A stretch of 6,352 nucleotides of DNA from Bacteroidales bacterium (GCA_017530465.1 JAFXMJ010000034.1:1-6352); one strand, 5' to 3'. Positions 1 to 5,558 are shown, counted from the first letter of the stretch. Notes: generated from the letters alone by a model not told the origin. Numbers and translations are program-made.

Positions 1-229
1 GAGCCGCGCCGGCATCCAATGTTACATAATTTTTCCAAAGGTCGATGCCGTAAGCGTTGCTGCTGATTTTGGTGATTTCGGGGGCGTCGTCCGATGCGGC
101 GTTCTTGTTCAAAACGTCAATGTCGTGCATCGAAATTTCAAACTCAATGCCCTCCAAGTCAATCTTCTTATTGGCAATGGCATAGAAAATAAAAGTGTCG
201 TTCGGACAGGTGGAAAACGATAATTTCAT
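1..229 (-). CDS. mqnD: 1,4-dihydroxy-6-naphthoate synthase MqnD (N-terminal part, cut by window edge)
   Basis: The 76 codons visible begin MKLSFSTCPNDTFIFYAIAN and run off the left edge, so the C-terminal two thirds are missing. The S-x-CPNDTF-x-F motif at residues 6-15, the following 'K-IDLEGIEFE' strand and the later 'EITKISSNAYG' stretch match the N-terminus of MqnD, a periplasmic-binding-protein-like fold enzyme. By family knowledge MqnD converts cyclic dehypoxanthine futalosine to 1,4-dihydroxy-6-naphthoate in the cytoplasmic futalosine route to menaquinone. MqnA is a paralogue with the same fold, but the CPNDTF motif favours MqnD. The ATG at 229-227 is chosen because homology starts at once; upstream is an A/T-rich leader (AATTTTTGTTT) without Shine-Dalgarno. 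The gene is separated from punA by a terminator and a long inverted repeat, so it probably has its own transcript. The presence of mqnD implies menaquinone made by the futalosine path rather than only the Men path. Confidence 0.88.
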   Translation of the reverse strand, partial: MKLSFSTCPNDTFIFYAIANKKIDLEGIEFEISMHDIDVLNKNAASDDAPEITKISSNAYGIDLWKNYVTLDAGAA

Positions 230-249
230 AAACAAAAATTTTTAGATTA

Positions 250-271
250 CCGCCTACGGCGGCTTTTTTTT
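250..271. repeat. GC-rich palindrome with T8 tail, 5' leader of mqnD
   Basis: CCGCC-TAC-GGCGG (250-262) followed by GC and eight T (264-271) reads as a compact intrinsic terminator on the plus strand, yet no plus-strand gene precedes it. On the minus strand it sits about 20 nt upstream of the mqnD start, with the tract as A8 before the hairpin. The core CGCCTACGGCG recurs exactly at 2289-2299 in the same place before lpxK. It may be an extragenic palindrome, a 5'-UTR hairpin affecting translation, or one end of the larger dyad next to it. Confidence 0.6.
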
Positions 272-365
272 AAACAAAAATTACCGTCAATTTTTTCGTC
301 AATTACCATCAATTTCTAAAAAAAATTGACGATAATTGACGTGTAATTCACGGTAATTTTCGTTT
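272..365. repeat. Long AT-rich inverted repeat with three ~10-bp-spaced units per arm (element 1)
   Basis: The outer arms AAACAAAAATTACCGT (272-287) and its inverted copy at 350-365 match at 15 of 16 positions. Inside, the unit TCAATT occurs at 287, 299 and 309, and its complement AATTGA/AATTCA at 324, 334 and 345, so spacing is 10-12 bp, about one helical turn. The loop is about 7 nt (316-322). The whole is nearly symmetric and could extrude as a cruciform or form a long RNA hairpin. It is flanked on both sides by T-rich tracts pointing inward and GC hairpins (250-262 and 376-393). Function unknown. Confidence 0.75.
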
Positions 366-367
366 AT

Positions 368-393
368 AAAAACCTCAACGCCGCAAGGCGTTG
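368..393 (-). terminator. Intrinsic terminator after punA
   Basis: On the minus strand CAACGCC-TTGC-GGCGTTG (393 to 376) is a perfect 7-bp stem with a 4-nt loop, followed after AGG by TTTTT (372-368). It begins 12 nt after the punA stop codon and is well placed to end the lpxK-punA transcript. Confidence 0.7.
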
Positions 394-405
394 TACAAAT
401 TCACG

Positions 406-1224
406 TTAGAATTTAATGCGTTCAATCATTTTTTTGATTACCAACGTCATACGCGGTTCGGCGGCGTTGGCGGCTTGCTGAACTTCCTCGTGGGTCGGCT
501 TTTCGGCGATGGGGCCGCCGCCAAGGTCGGTGATTACCGACAATGCGAATACGGGCAGTCCGCTGTGCCTTGCCACAATTACCTCCGGCACTGTGCTCAT
601 TCCCACTGCGTCAGCTCCGGCGATGTGGAAAAATCTGTATTCAGCCGGTGTCTCGAATGTCGGGCCTGTAACGCCGATGTAAACTCCCTTCTGCAAATGG
701 ATGTTGCACTCCTCGGCAATCTCAAACGCCAATTTGATGTAGCGGCGGTCGTAAGCCTCGCTCATTTCGGGGAAGCGCGGGCCGAGTTCGTCGATGTTGG
801 GGCCAATCAGCGGGTTGGTGCCAAAATGGTTGATGTGGTCGGTGATTACCATAATGTCGCCGGTCTTGAATGTCGGGTTCATACCGCCCGATGCGTTGCT
901 GACTATCAACAACTTGATACCCAATTCGTTCATCACGCGGACGGGGAACGTTACCTGCTGCATTGTGTAACCCTCGTAGAAGTGGAAGCGTCCCTGCATA
1001 GCGACCACTTTTTTGCCGCCGAGGTAGCCGAATACGAGTTGACCTTTGTGACCCTGTACAGTTGATACGGGGAAGTTGGGGATGTCCTTGTAAGGCACGG
1101 TCTTTACGACTTCGATGTCGTTGGCGAGGTTGCCAAGGCCTGTGCCGAGGATGATGCCTATTTCCGGCTCAAAATTGACGCACTGTCGTATGTAGCCGGT
1201 AGTTTCTTTTATCTTCTGTAACAT
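406..1224 (-). CDS. punA: Purine nucleoside phosphorylase (trimeric PNP-I type)
   Basis: This cytoplasmic salvage enzyme splits purine (deoxy)ribonucleosides with phosphate into base and (deoxy)ribose-1-phosphate. The 272 residues are full length for the homotrimeric family. Visible active-site motifs, with human PNP equivalents: phosphate loop LGTGLG (26-31), QGHKG with His59 (His86), MQGRFHFYEGY (76-86), SNASGGMN (109-116), GPTFETPAEYR with Phe190 and Glu191 (Phe200, Glu201), AVGMSTVPEV with Met209 (Met219), and His245 (His257). The purine-recognising Asn243 of human PNP is replaced by Asp233 in 'SVITDLGGG', discussed in the findings. The start at 1224 is supported by the family-like N-terminus MLQKIKETTGY and lies inside the end of lpxK (56-bp overlap), implying shared mRNA and probably coupled translation. 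An intrinsic terminator follows the stop. PNP identity is secure; exact base preference is not. Confidence 0.93.
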   Translation of the reverse strand: MLQKIKETTGYIRQCVNFEPEIGIILGTGLGNLANDIEVVKTVPYKDIPNFPVSTVQGHKGQLVFGYLGGKKVVAMQGRFHFYEGYTMQQVTFPVRVMNELGIKLLIVSNASGGMNPTFKTGDIMVITDHINHFGTNPLIGPNIDELGPRFPEMSEAYDRRYIKLAFEIAEECNIHLQKGVYIGVTGPTFETPAEYRFFHIAGADAVGMSTVPEVIVARHSGLPVFALSVITDLGGGPIAEKPTHEEVQQAANAAEPRMTLVIKKMIERIKF

Positions 1225-2269
1225 ATTTGAGTATTTCGTTTTTAAGTTCTAATTCGTCGTCAAATACAAAATTGACCTCGATGGGCAGGTAGTACATACG
1301 TTGCCTCAATTCGGGGGAAAAGTCCATTTCGTTGAGCCGTACAGCGTCTTTTTCAGTGGTGACTATCACCTTGTCGCTGCCGGGCAGTGCTGCAAAGGCG
1401 TTGGCAATCTTCGCAACGTCCTTTTTGCTAAAATTGTGGTGATCCTTATATTTAATGTGCGTTATGTTTTTGGACAACGACTTCGCCACGTAATCCTCTA
1501 TCGTCTTGGTATTTGCAATGCCGGTGACGAGCAATATCTGCGTCGCCTCGGTGACTGCGGGCGCGGCATTGTTGCCCTCCGCAAAAACAGCCTTCATCGG
1601 CATATAATTGAAGTTGGTGAAAAAAATCGACTGACTTGGCAGCAATCCCACGTGCTTGGCGAAGACGCGGCGGTCTATCGGCTTGACGTCGGGCGGGCAT
1701 TTGGTGACGATGACGATGTTGGCGCGGCTGCTTTCCTTCGGCGATTCGCGCAGGTCGCCCCACGGCAGGAAGTGGTCTTCAAAGATGGGGCGGTTGTAAT
1801 CGATTAATAGGATGTTGACGGCGGGCGAAACGCTGCGGTGCTGATACGCATCGTCGAGTATTATCATCATATTGTCCGCCTTGTCTTCGTCGGTAATGCG
1901 CTTGATGCCCTCGGCGCGGTCTTCGCAGACTACGACATCCGCCTTGCCGGCAAATTTTTGCGCCATCTGCTTAGGCTCGTCGCCAATGTCGGCTACTGTG
2001 GATTGTGCTGTGGCTCGGAGATAGCCCTTGGATTTGCGCTTGTAGCCACGGCTGAGGATTGTTATCTTAAAATCATCCTCCAACATATTGACTATCAATT
2101 CAGTATGCGGAGTCTTGCCCGTGCCGCCTACGGTGATGTTGCCGATGGAGACAACAGGCACATCAAACCGATACGACTTCAATACCTTGTTGTCGTACAA
2201 GGAGTTACGCATCGACGTTACGCCGTGGTAAATCCAAGAAAACGGTATGAGCAGGCTGCGTAGCGACAT
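1169..2269 (-). CDS. lpxK: Tetraacyldisaccharide 4'-kinase LpxK
   Basis: LpxK phosphorylates the 4' position of the lipid A disaccharide at the inner face of the cytoplasmic membrane, the sixth step of lipid A synthesis. The 366-residue protein has a hydrophobic, membrane-associating N-terminus (SLLIPFSWIYHGV, about 5-17), the P-loop VGGTGKTP (47-54), LSRGYKR (72-78), IGDEP (95-99, holding the Asp that is the catalytic base in the Aquifex enzyme), DDAYQH (139-144), LPWGDLRES (169-176), DHHNFS (276-281, the catalytic His pair region) and TTEKDAVRL (304-312). The ATG at 2269 is chosen over an in-frame ATG at 2317: the extra 16 codons would translate a GC hairpin into a KKPRRRR stretch, whereas homology begins at MSLRSLLIPFSWIY. 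The 3' end overlaps punA by 56 bp. No recognisable promoter precedes it; the leader holds the hairpin at 2287-2303 and the dyad at 2312-2405. Confidence 0.93.
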   Translation of the reverse strand: MSLRSLLIPFSWIYHGVTSMRNSLYDNKVLKSYRFDVPVVSIGNITVGGTGKTPHTELIVNMLEDDFKITILSRGYKRKSKGYLRATAQSTVADIGDEPKQMAQKFAGKADVVVCEDRAEGIKRITDEDKADNMMIILDDAYQHRSVSPAVNILLIDYNRPIFEDHFLPWGDLRESPKESSRANIVIVTKCPPDVKPIDRRVFAKHVGLLPSQSIFFTNFNYMPMKAVFAEGNNAAPAVTEATQILLVTGIANTKTIEDYVAKSLSKNITHIKYKDHHNFSKKDVAKIANAFAALPGSDKVIVTTEKDAVRLNEMDFSPELRQRMYYLPIEVNFVFDDELELKNEILKYVTEDKRNYRLHTTVRQF

Positions 2270-2285
2270 AGTTCCATTAATTGTA

Positions 2286-2309
2286 CCCCGCCTACGGCGT
2301 GGCTTTTTT
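2286..2309. repeat. GC-rich palindrome with T6 tail, 5' leader of lpxK
   Basis: It shares the exact 11-mer CGCCTACGGCG (2289-2299) with the copy before mqnD, followed by TGGC and TTTTTT (2304-2309). The stem is CGCC/GGCG with two further C-G pairs across a bulged T. It ends 16 nt upstream of the lpxK start on the minus strand. Like the first copy it resembles a plus-strand terminator with no plus-strand gene to serve. Confidence 0.6.
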
Positions 2310-2311
2310 CC

Positions 2312-2405
2312 GAACAAAAATTAATGCGAATTAGAACGAATTAAAACGAATTATTGTACAAAATAATCCGTTTTAATTCGTTGCAATTCGTTTCAATTAA
2401 AGTTC
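2312..2405. repeat. Long AT-rich inverted repeat with exact 10-bp periodic units (element 2)
   Basis: The left arm carries CGAATTA at 2327, 2337 and 2347, exactly 10 bp apart; the right arm carries the complement with AATTCG ending at 2380 and 2390 and a variant (ATCCG) ending at 2370. The loop is about 6 nt (GTACAA, 2356-2361). The outer ends GAACAAAAATTAA and TTAAAGTTC are imperfectly complementary, and T6/A6 tracts lie outside both (2304-2309, 2406-2411). The layout and length (94 bp) equal element 1, but the unit is CGAATTA instead of CGTCAATTA. Confidence 0.75.
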
Positions 2406-2477
2406 AAAAAAGTTCTAAAAAGATAGATGTTGTTTTTCCTTGTACGTTTAATTTCTTAGCAGTAATAAAAAAAATGT

Positions 2478-3734
2478 TTAACAGTTGATTCTCTTGGCCT
2501 GTTCGGCAATAAATTTCAATAATTCCTTTTCGTCCTCCAATGTTGTATGACCATTTTTTGCAATAATCTTGCCATTTGCAATCACGAGGCGGATGTCCAT
2601 CACGTCTTTGTTGTACATTAGGTGTTTTGCAAAATTATTTTGGTCAAGTTCAAAAGGCGAACAATTTTCAAAAACAATCAGATTGTTGTCGCCGTCGCCC
2701 TTGAATCCGTTGTTTTTCAGATACTTGTGTGCGGCGTTGAGACGCTTGAAGGCTGTATTGAGGTCTATCTCGCTGTCGGTCTTGATTGCTTGAAAATATG
2801 CGTGGCGCATCGCGTCGGGCATCGACACCGACGAAAAATCGGAGCCGAGCATCACGATGTTTTCGAGCCAAATCGAATTGAAAGGCTCGATGCCGCGTTG
2901 GAAGTTGCCATACGGATTGTGCGCAATCCATACGGGCTTGTTTTTGATGTAGTCGCGCTCGGTGTCGGTGATGGCGTTGCCATTAGCCAAAATCGTTGAC
3001 GAAAAGTCCATCAGCCCCGCCTCGTAAAACCTCAAAATGACGCTTCTTCTGTGGTCGCGCATAGTGTTGGTTTGGTCGATATTGTCCTCGGCTGCGTTTA
3101 CGAGAAGTCCCGTCTTGAACTTTTGGCAGAGCTTGGCGGTCTCCTTGACGAGTTCGCCGCTTGCGAGGTACGACGCCGCAATGCCCATAAGTCCTTGGTT
3201 GGATTCGAGGTAATTGGCGTTTTCCTTAATCTCGCGCTCGGCGGTGGCGTAGCCGTCAGCCTCCGACGCCGCAAAACTCTGCAACGTGTTCACGCCCAAC
3301 TTGTTGAACGCGGCGTTGATGATTGAGAGCGAGCCTTCGATGAAGGTCTGCGACTCGTTGCGGCAGATGGCGAATGTGGTGCCGTTGCGCACGGCGTTGA
3401 GCGCGGCATAGAGTGCCGATGCATACAACAATTCCTTGTCGATGCACTTGTCGATGTTCCAAAGGATGTCGCTTACGTACCTGAAATACGTGGATTCTTT
3501 TTTGGTAAACACCTTGGCCTGCGCTGCGAGCGAAAGCCCCGGGCGCATATAAGCGTCTGCAAAAGAATGCATTATGTATTTGCCGGAGCAATCTACAAGC
3601 GTGTCGCCCGGCTGCGGTTCATAACTCTCGTGGAAGGCGAGTTTTTCGCTCGTCTCCTCTACCACCACGTCCGCCTTCTTGAATTCGAGGGTCTCGTGGT
3701 TGATGAAAGTTCCGTTTTTAAGTATCAACGACAT
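2478..3734 (-). CDS. Amidohydrolase-superfamily protein lacking its metal site (probable pseudoenzyme, SsnA/COG0402-like)
   Basis: The 418-residue protein has the full layout of COG0402 amidohydrolases: an N-terminal beta segment (LILKNGTFINH, 3-13), a TIM-barrel core (about 53-355) and a C-terminal beta segment ending IRLVIANGKIIAKNG (381-395). Family motifs can be aligned but are mutated. The HxH after strand 1 is Tyr62-Met-Arg64 (in SFADAYMRP). The third ligand in the 'HxAE' motif is Asn213 (VNAAE). The 'LAHC' His is Asn251 (LANGN). Glu216, the HNPxxN box (272-277) and Asp299 in LGSDFSS remain. So three of four metal ligands and one catalytic His are gone, in an intact reading frame. Hydrolytic metal chemistry is therefore unlikely; a binding, regulatory or scaffold role is inference. 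It follows the DUF4301 gene by 84 bp, with a hairpin between. Start chosen at the first Met, where homology begins (preceded by CCAAAA). The closest active relatives appear to be SsnA/TRZ-ATZ type enzymes. Confidence 0.75.
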   Translation of the reverse strand: MSLILKNGTFINHETLEFKKADVVVEETSEKLAFHESYEPQPGDTLVDCSGKYIMHSFADAYMRPGLSLAAQAKVFTKKESTYFRYVSDILWNIDKCIDKELLYASALYAALNAVRNGTTFAICRNESQTFIEGSLSIINAAFNKLGVNTLQSFAASEADGYATAEREIKENANYLESNQGLMGIAASYLASGELVKETAKLCQKFKTGLLVNAAEDNIDQTNTMRDHRRSVILRFYEAGLMDFSSTILANGNAITDTERDYIKNKPVWIAHNPYGNFQRGIEPFNSIWLENIVMLGSDFSSVSMPDAMRHAYFQAIKTDSEIDLNTAFKRLNAAHKYLKNNGFKGDGDNNLIVFENCSPFELDQNNFAKHLMYNKDVMDIRLVIANGKIIAKNGHTTLEDEKELLKFIAEQAKRINC

Positions 3735-3758
3735 TTTTGGTCAATCTTTGTATTTCAA

Positions 3759-3811
3759 TTACAACGGAAAAAAACGGAAAATACAGATTTCCTCTGTGTT
3801 TTCCGTTGTAA
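3759..3811 (-). terminator. Hairpin/inverted repeat between DUF4301 gene and amidohydrolase gene (possible terminator or attenuator)
   Basis: TTACAACGGAAAA (3759-3771) is perfectly inverted at 3799-3811. A second copy, AACGGAAAA (3773-3781), can pair instead with TTTTCCGTT (3799-3807), and the stem then continues through ACAGA/TCTGT to a 5-nt loop (3788-3792). Read on the minus strand, this inner hairpin is followed by T7 (3774-3768), as in an intrinsic terminator. The two left copies compete for one right copy, so two folds are mutually exclusive. It starts about 8 nt after the DUF4301 stop codon. Confidence 0.5.
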
Positions 3812-3818
3812 AATTATT

Positions 3819-5357
3819 TTATTGATGTTGTTCCCTCAGTAGGTCGAGGACGGTCTTCACGGGGCTGAATGTCTCGATTGGCACTTCCACGAAGATTGTA
3901 ATCCAATCCGACATTGCGCCGTTCCAAAGTCCGGGACGCTCGATGGATTTGAGGTTGCGTCCGTTTTTGGACTTGTGCGAGATGAATCCTGTCTGCGGGT
4001 CGGTGTAGTTGCGGAGGTCGTACTTGTTGCCCTCGCAGTCGGTGACGTCGCACACGAGATCCACGGGGTTGAAGTGTGTGGCCTTCGAGGCTATCTCCGC
4101 GCTCTTGGGGTCGTCCTTGTTGATTTGCGACGATTCCACAATCTGCAACGAGGTGGTGCCGTCGGAGTTTTTGGTCCAAAATGGACCGCCGCCCGGCTCG
4201 CCTTCGTTCTTCACCATACCGCAGATGCGCAGGGGACGGCGGAGTTTCGCGAGCATCACCTGTGCCTTCTCTGAGTCGGGGAGGTTGAGGAACGATTCGT
4301 CAAATTCGCAGCAGAGCTTTTTGGTGATGAACACGTATGTCTCGTCGAGCTGCTGCGTGGTGGGATTGTTTTCCAACACCTTTATATAATCGGCGATGTT
4401 TTCCTTGGTCTTCAAGAGGTAGCCCGCGAGAGCCATCTTGTACTTGACGGTGGCAGCCTTGCGCGAATCGGGCACTACATTGTCGATTGTCTTTATAAAT
4501 ATAATGCGTGCGTCGATGTCGTTGAGGTTTTCGATGAGCGAACCGTGTCCGGCGGGGCGGAATAGGGGAGTGCCGTCGTCGTTGCGGAAGATTTCGTTGT
4601 TGTCGTCCACAGCCACTGTATCGGTGAAAGCCTTCTGCGTGGAGAAGCTGATGTCGAGCTTGCAGTCGAATTTTTCCTCGAAGGAAATCCTCGCCTTGTC
4701 AACGAATGCGGTGAAAAATCCCAAGTGCTCGGGCGACACGGTGAAATGTATCTTGACGTCCTTGCCCGACTTGGCGTATTGTATGCCCTCGGCGATATGC
4801 TCCTCTACGGGAGTGCGCGAGGTGTTTTTATAACGGTGAAATTCTATCAAACCTTTCGGCAGGTTGCCATAATTGAGGCCGTCCTTGGAGATGACGCTCT
4901 CCACGAGCTCCCTCGGCTTGTGATCCTGCAACATCTCTTTCACCGACTTGCCATACTTGCCATAGACAATCTTTTGGAGGTTGTCGTAGAATGCAAAACG
5001 GTCGATGTTGTCGATGAAACGGCGTGCGGGGTTGGTGGGGTCGTTGAACTTCTGTTTTTGCTCCGGGGTGTTGTTGTACTCCGAGGCAAATACAAAGAGA
5101 TCCTTGAACATCCTCGACGCTGCGCCTGATGCCGGCACAAATTTTACAATGCTCATATTGTCCGCCTCGTTGGCGTACTTTTGGGCATATTTGTTGATTT
5201 CCTCCTCGCTCAGACACCTGATGCCGTCATTTGCTGTGGCGGGTCTGACGATGGCAAGGTAAGGAAACCCTTTTTTGTAGCAATCGATCTGACGGTCGAT
5301 TTCCTCTGTGGCTATTCCGCGCTCGGCGAAATATTTGATATCGTTTTCAGTGTACAT
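3819..5357 (-). CDS. DUF4301 family protein, candidate nucleotidyltransferase
   Basis: The 512-residue protein matches DUF4301, a family known to me mainly from Bacteroidetes, with no established function. Conserved-looking blocks are FVPASGAASRMFKDL (73-87), LPKGLIEFHRY (166-176), RTPVEEHI (181-188), FSTQKAFTDTVAVD (238-251), FRPAGHGSLIENLND (266-280), RIIFIKTIDNVVPD (284-297), then a C-terminal part with GEPGGGPFW (386-394) and PGLWNGAMSDW (475-485). In order and spacing, the blocks recall sugar-nucleotidyltransferases: a GxGTRM-like loop, a PK-L-I motif displaced by an insertion of about 80 residues, a PGGHG-like loop and an 'nxDN' metal motif. That assignment is inference. There is no signal peptide or membrane segment, so it should be cytosolic. 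The start is at the first Met, MYTENDIKYF. The nearest promoter is at 5559-5590, so expression would require passing the terminator at 5397-5433. Confidence 0.8.
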   Translation of the reverse strand: MYTENDIKYFAERGIATEEIDRQIDCYKKGFPYLAIVRPATANDGIRCLSEEEINKYAQKYANEADNMSIVKFVPASGAASRMFKDLFVFASEYNNTPEQKQKFNDPTNPARRFIDNIDRFAFYDNLQKIVYGKYGKSVKEMLQDHKPRELVESVISKDGLNYGNLPKGLIEFHRYKNTSRTPVEEHIAEGIQYAKSGKDVKIHFTVSPEHLGFFTAFVDKARISFEEKFDCKLDISFSTQKAFTDTVAVDDNNEIFRNDDGTPLFRPAGHGSLIENLNDIDARIIFIKTIDNVVPDSRKAATVKYKMALAGYLLKTKENIADYIKVLENNPTTQQLDETYVFITKKLCCEFDESFLNLPDSEKAQVMLAKLRRPLRICGMVKNEGEPGGGPFWTKNSDGTTSLQIVESSQINKDDPKSAEIASKATHFNPVDLVCDVTDCEGNKYDLRNYTDPQTGFISHKSKNGRNLKSIERPGLWNGAMSDWITIFVEVPIETFSPVKTVLDLLREQHQ

Positions 5358-5396
5358 ACGGTTTTAGTTTTAGTTCTCTCGCGGTTATTTTTCATT

Positions 5397-5433
5397 AAAA
5401 AAGTCCGGAGATAAAAAAAGACCGGACTTTTTT
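5397..5433 (-). terminator. Strong intrinsic terminator upstream of the DUF4301 gene
   Basis: AAAAAAGTCCGG (5397-5408) and CCGGACTTTTTT (5422-5433) form a perfect 12-bp inverted repeat with a 13-nt A-rich loop; a T6 tract follows the GC stem in either direction. Its far end lies 39 nt before the DUF4301 start codon, so on the minus strand it either ends a small RNA or controls read-through into that gene. Confidence 0.8.
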
Positions 5434-5555
5434 CAAAAAATAACACTTAAAATCAAACAAGATATGAAAACAATTTTAGTTTAGTAGCCAACCGCCGCTC
5501 TCACGGGCAGGTTGACAGGAAAATGGCGCACTCACTGCGGTTCGTATTTTCCATA
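5397..5555 (-). ncRNA. Candidate structured leader RNA or small RNA, about 160 nt
   Basis: Between a consensus promoter and an intrinsic terminator lies a GC-rich island in otherwise AT-rich intergenic DNA. Reading the minus strand as RNA, UAUGGAAA (5555-5548) can pair with UUUUCAUA (5470-5463) as a closing helix. Inside are two hairpins: CGCA-GUGAG-UGCG (5539-5527) and CAACC/GGUUG (5514-5510 with 5493-5489) capped by CCG-UGAGAG-CGG. This gives a three-way-junction layout followed by a U-rich linker and the terminator. It may be a riboswitch-like attenuator for the DUF4301 gene or a free-standing small RNA. I do not recognise it as a known class (not TPP, cobalamin, SAM, SRP RNA or tmRNA). 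The 5' end is inferred from the promoter position. Confidence 0.5.
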
Positions 5556-5558
5556 CCG

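Noticed and set aside
272..365. CRISPR array or iteron-type origin
   Set aside because: Units are only 6-9 bp, arranged as mirrored arms with 10-12-bp spacing and no spacers; there is no cas or rep gene nearby.
391..1065. Long plus-strand open frame opposite punA
   Set aside because: It is the mirror of a well-supported gene with clear PNP motifs on the other strand; its own translation shows no recognisable domain and is rich in His/Val/Cys as expected for a shadow.
2270..2317. In-frame upstream start for lpxK giving 16 extra residues (MFGKKPRRRRGTINGT)
   Set aside because: The extra codons translate the GC palindrome and its A-run; homology to LpxK begins at the ATG at 2269.
3540..3555. 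Sequencing frameshift as the cause of the missing HxH in the amidohydrolase
   Set aside because: Family-like sequence continues in the same frame before and after the site, and the other lost His residues are single substitutions far apart.
4438..5262. Several plus-strand open frames opposite the DUF4301 gene
   Set aside because: They lie wholly inside a minus-strand gene with conserved motifs throughout, and none shows a domain or a plausible start region.
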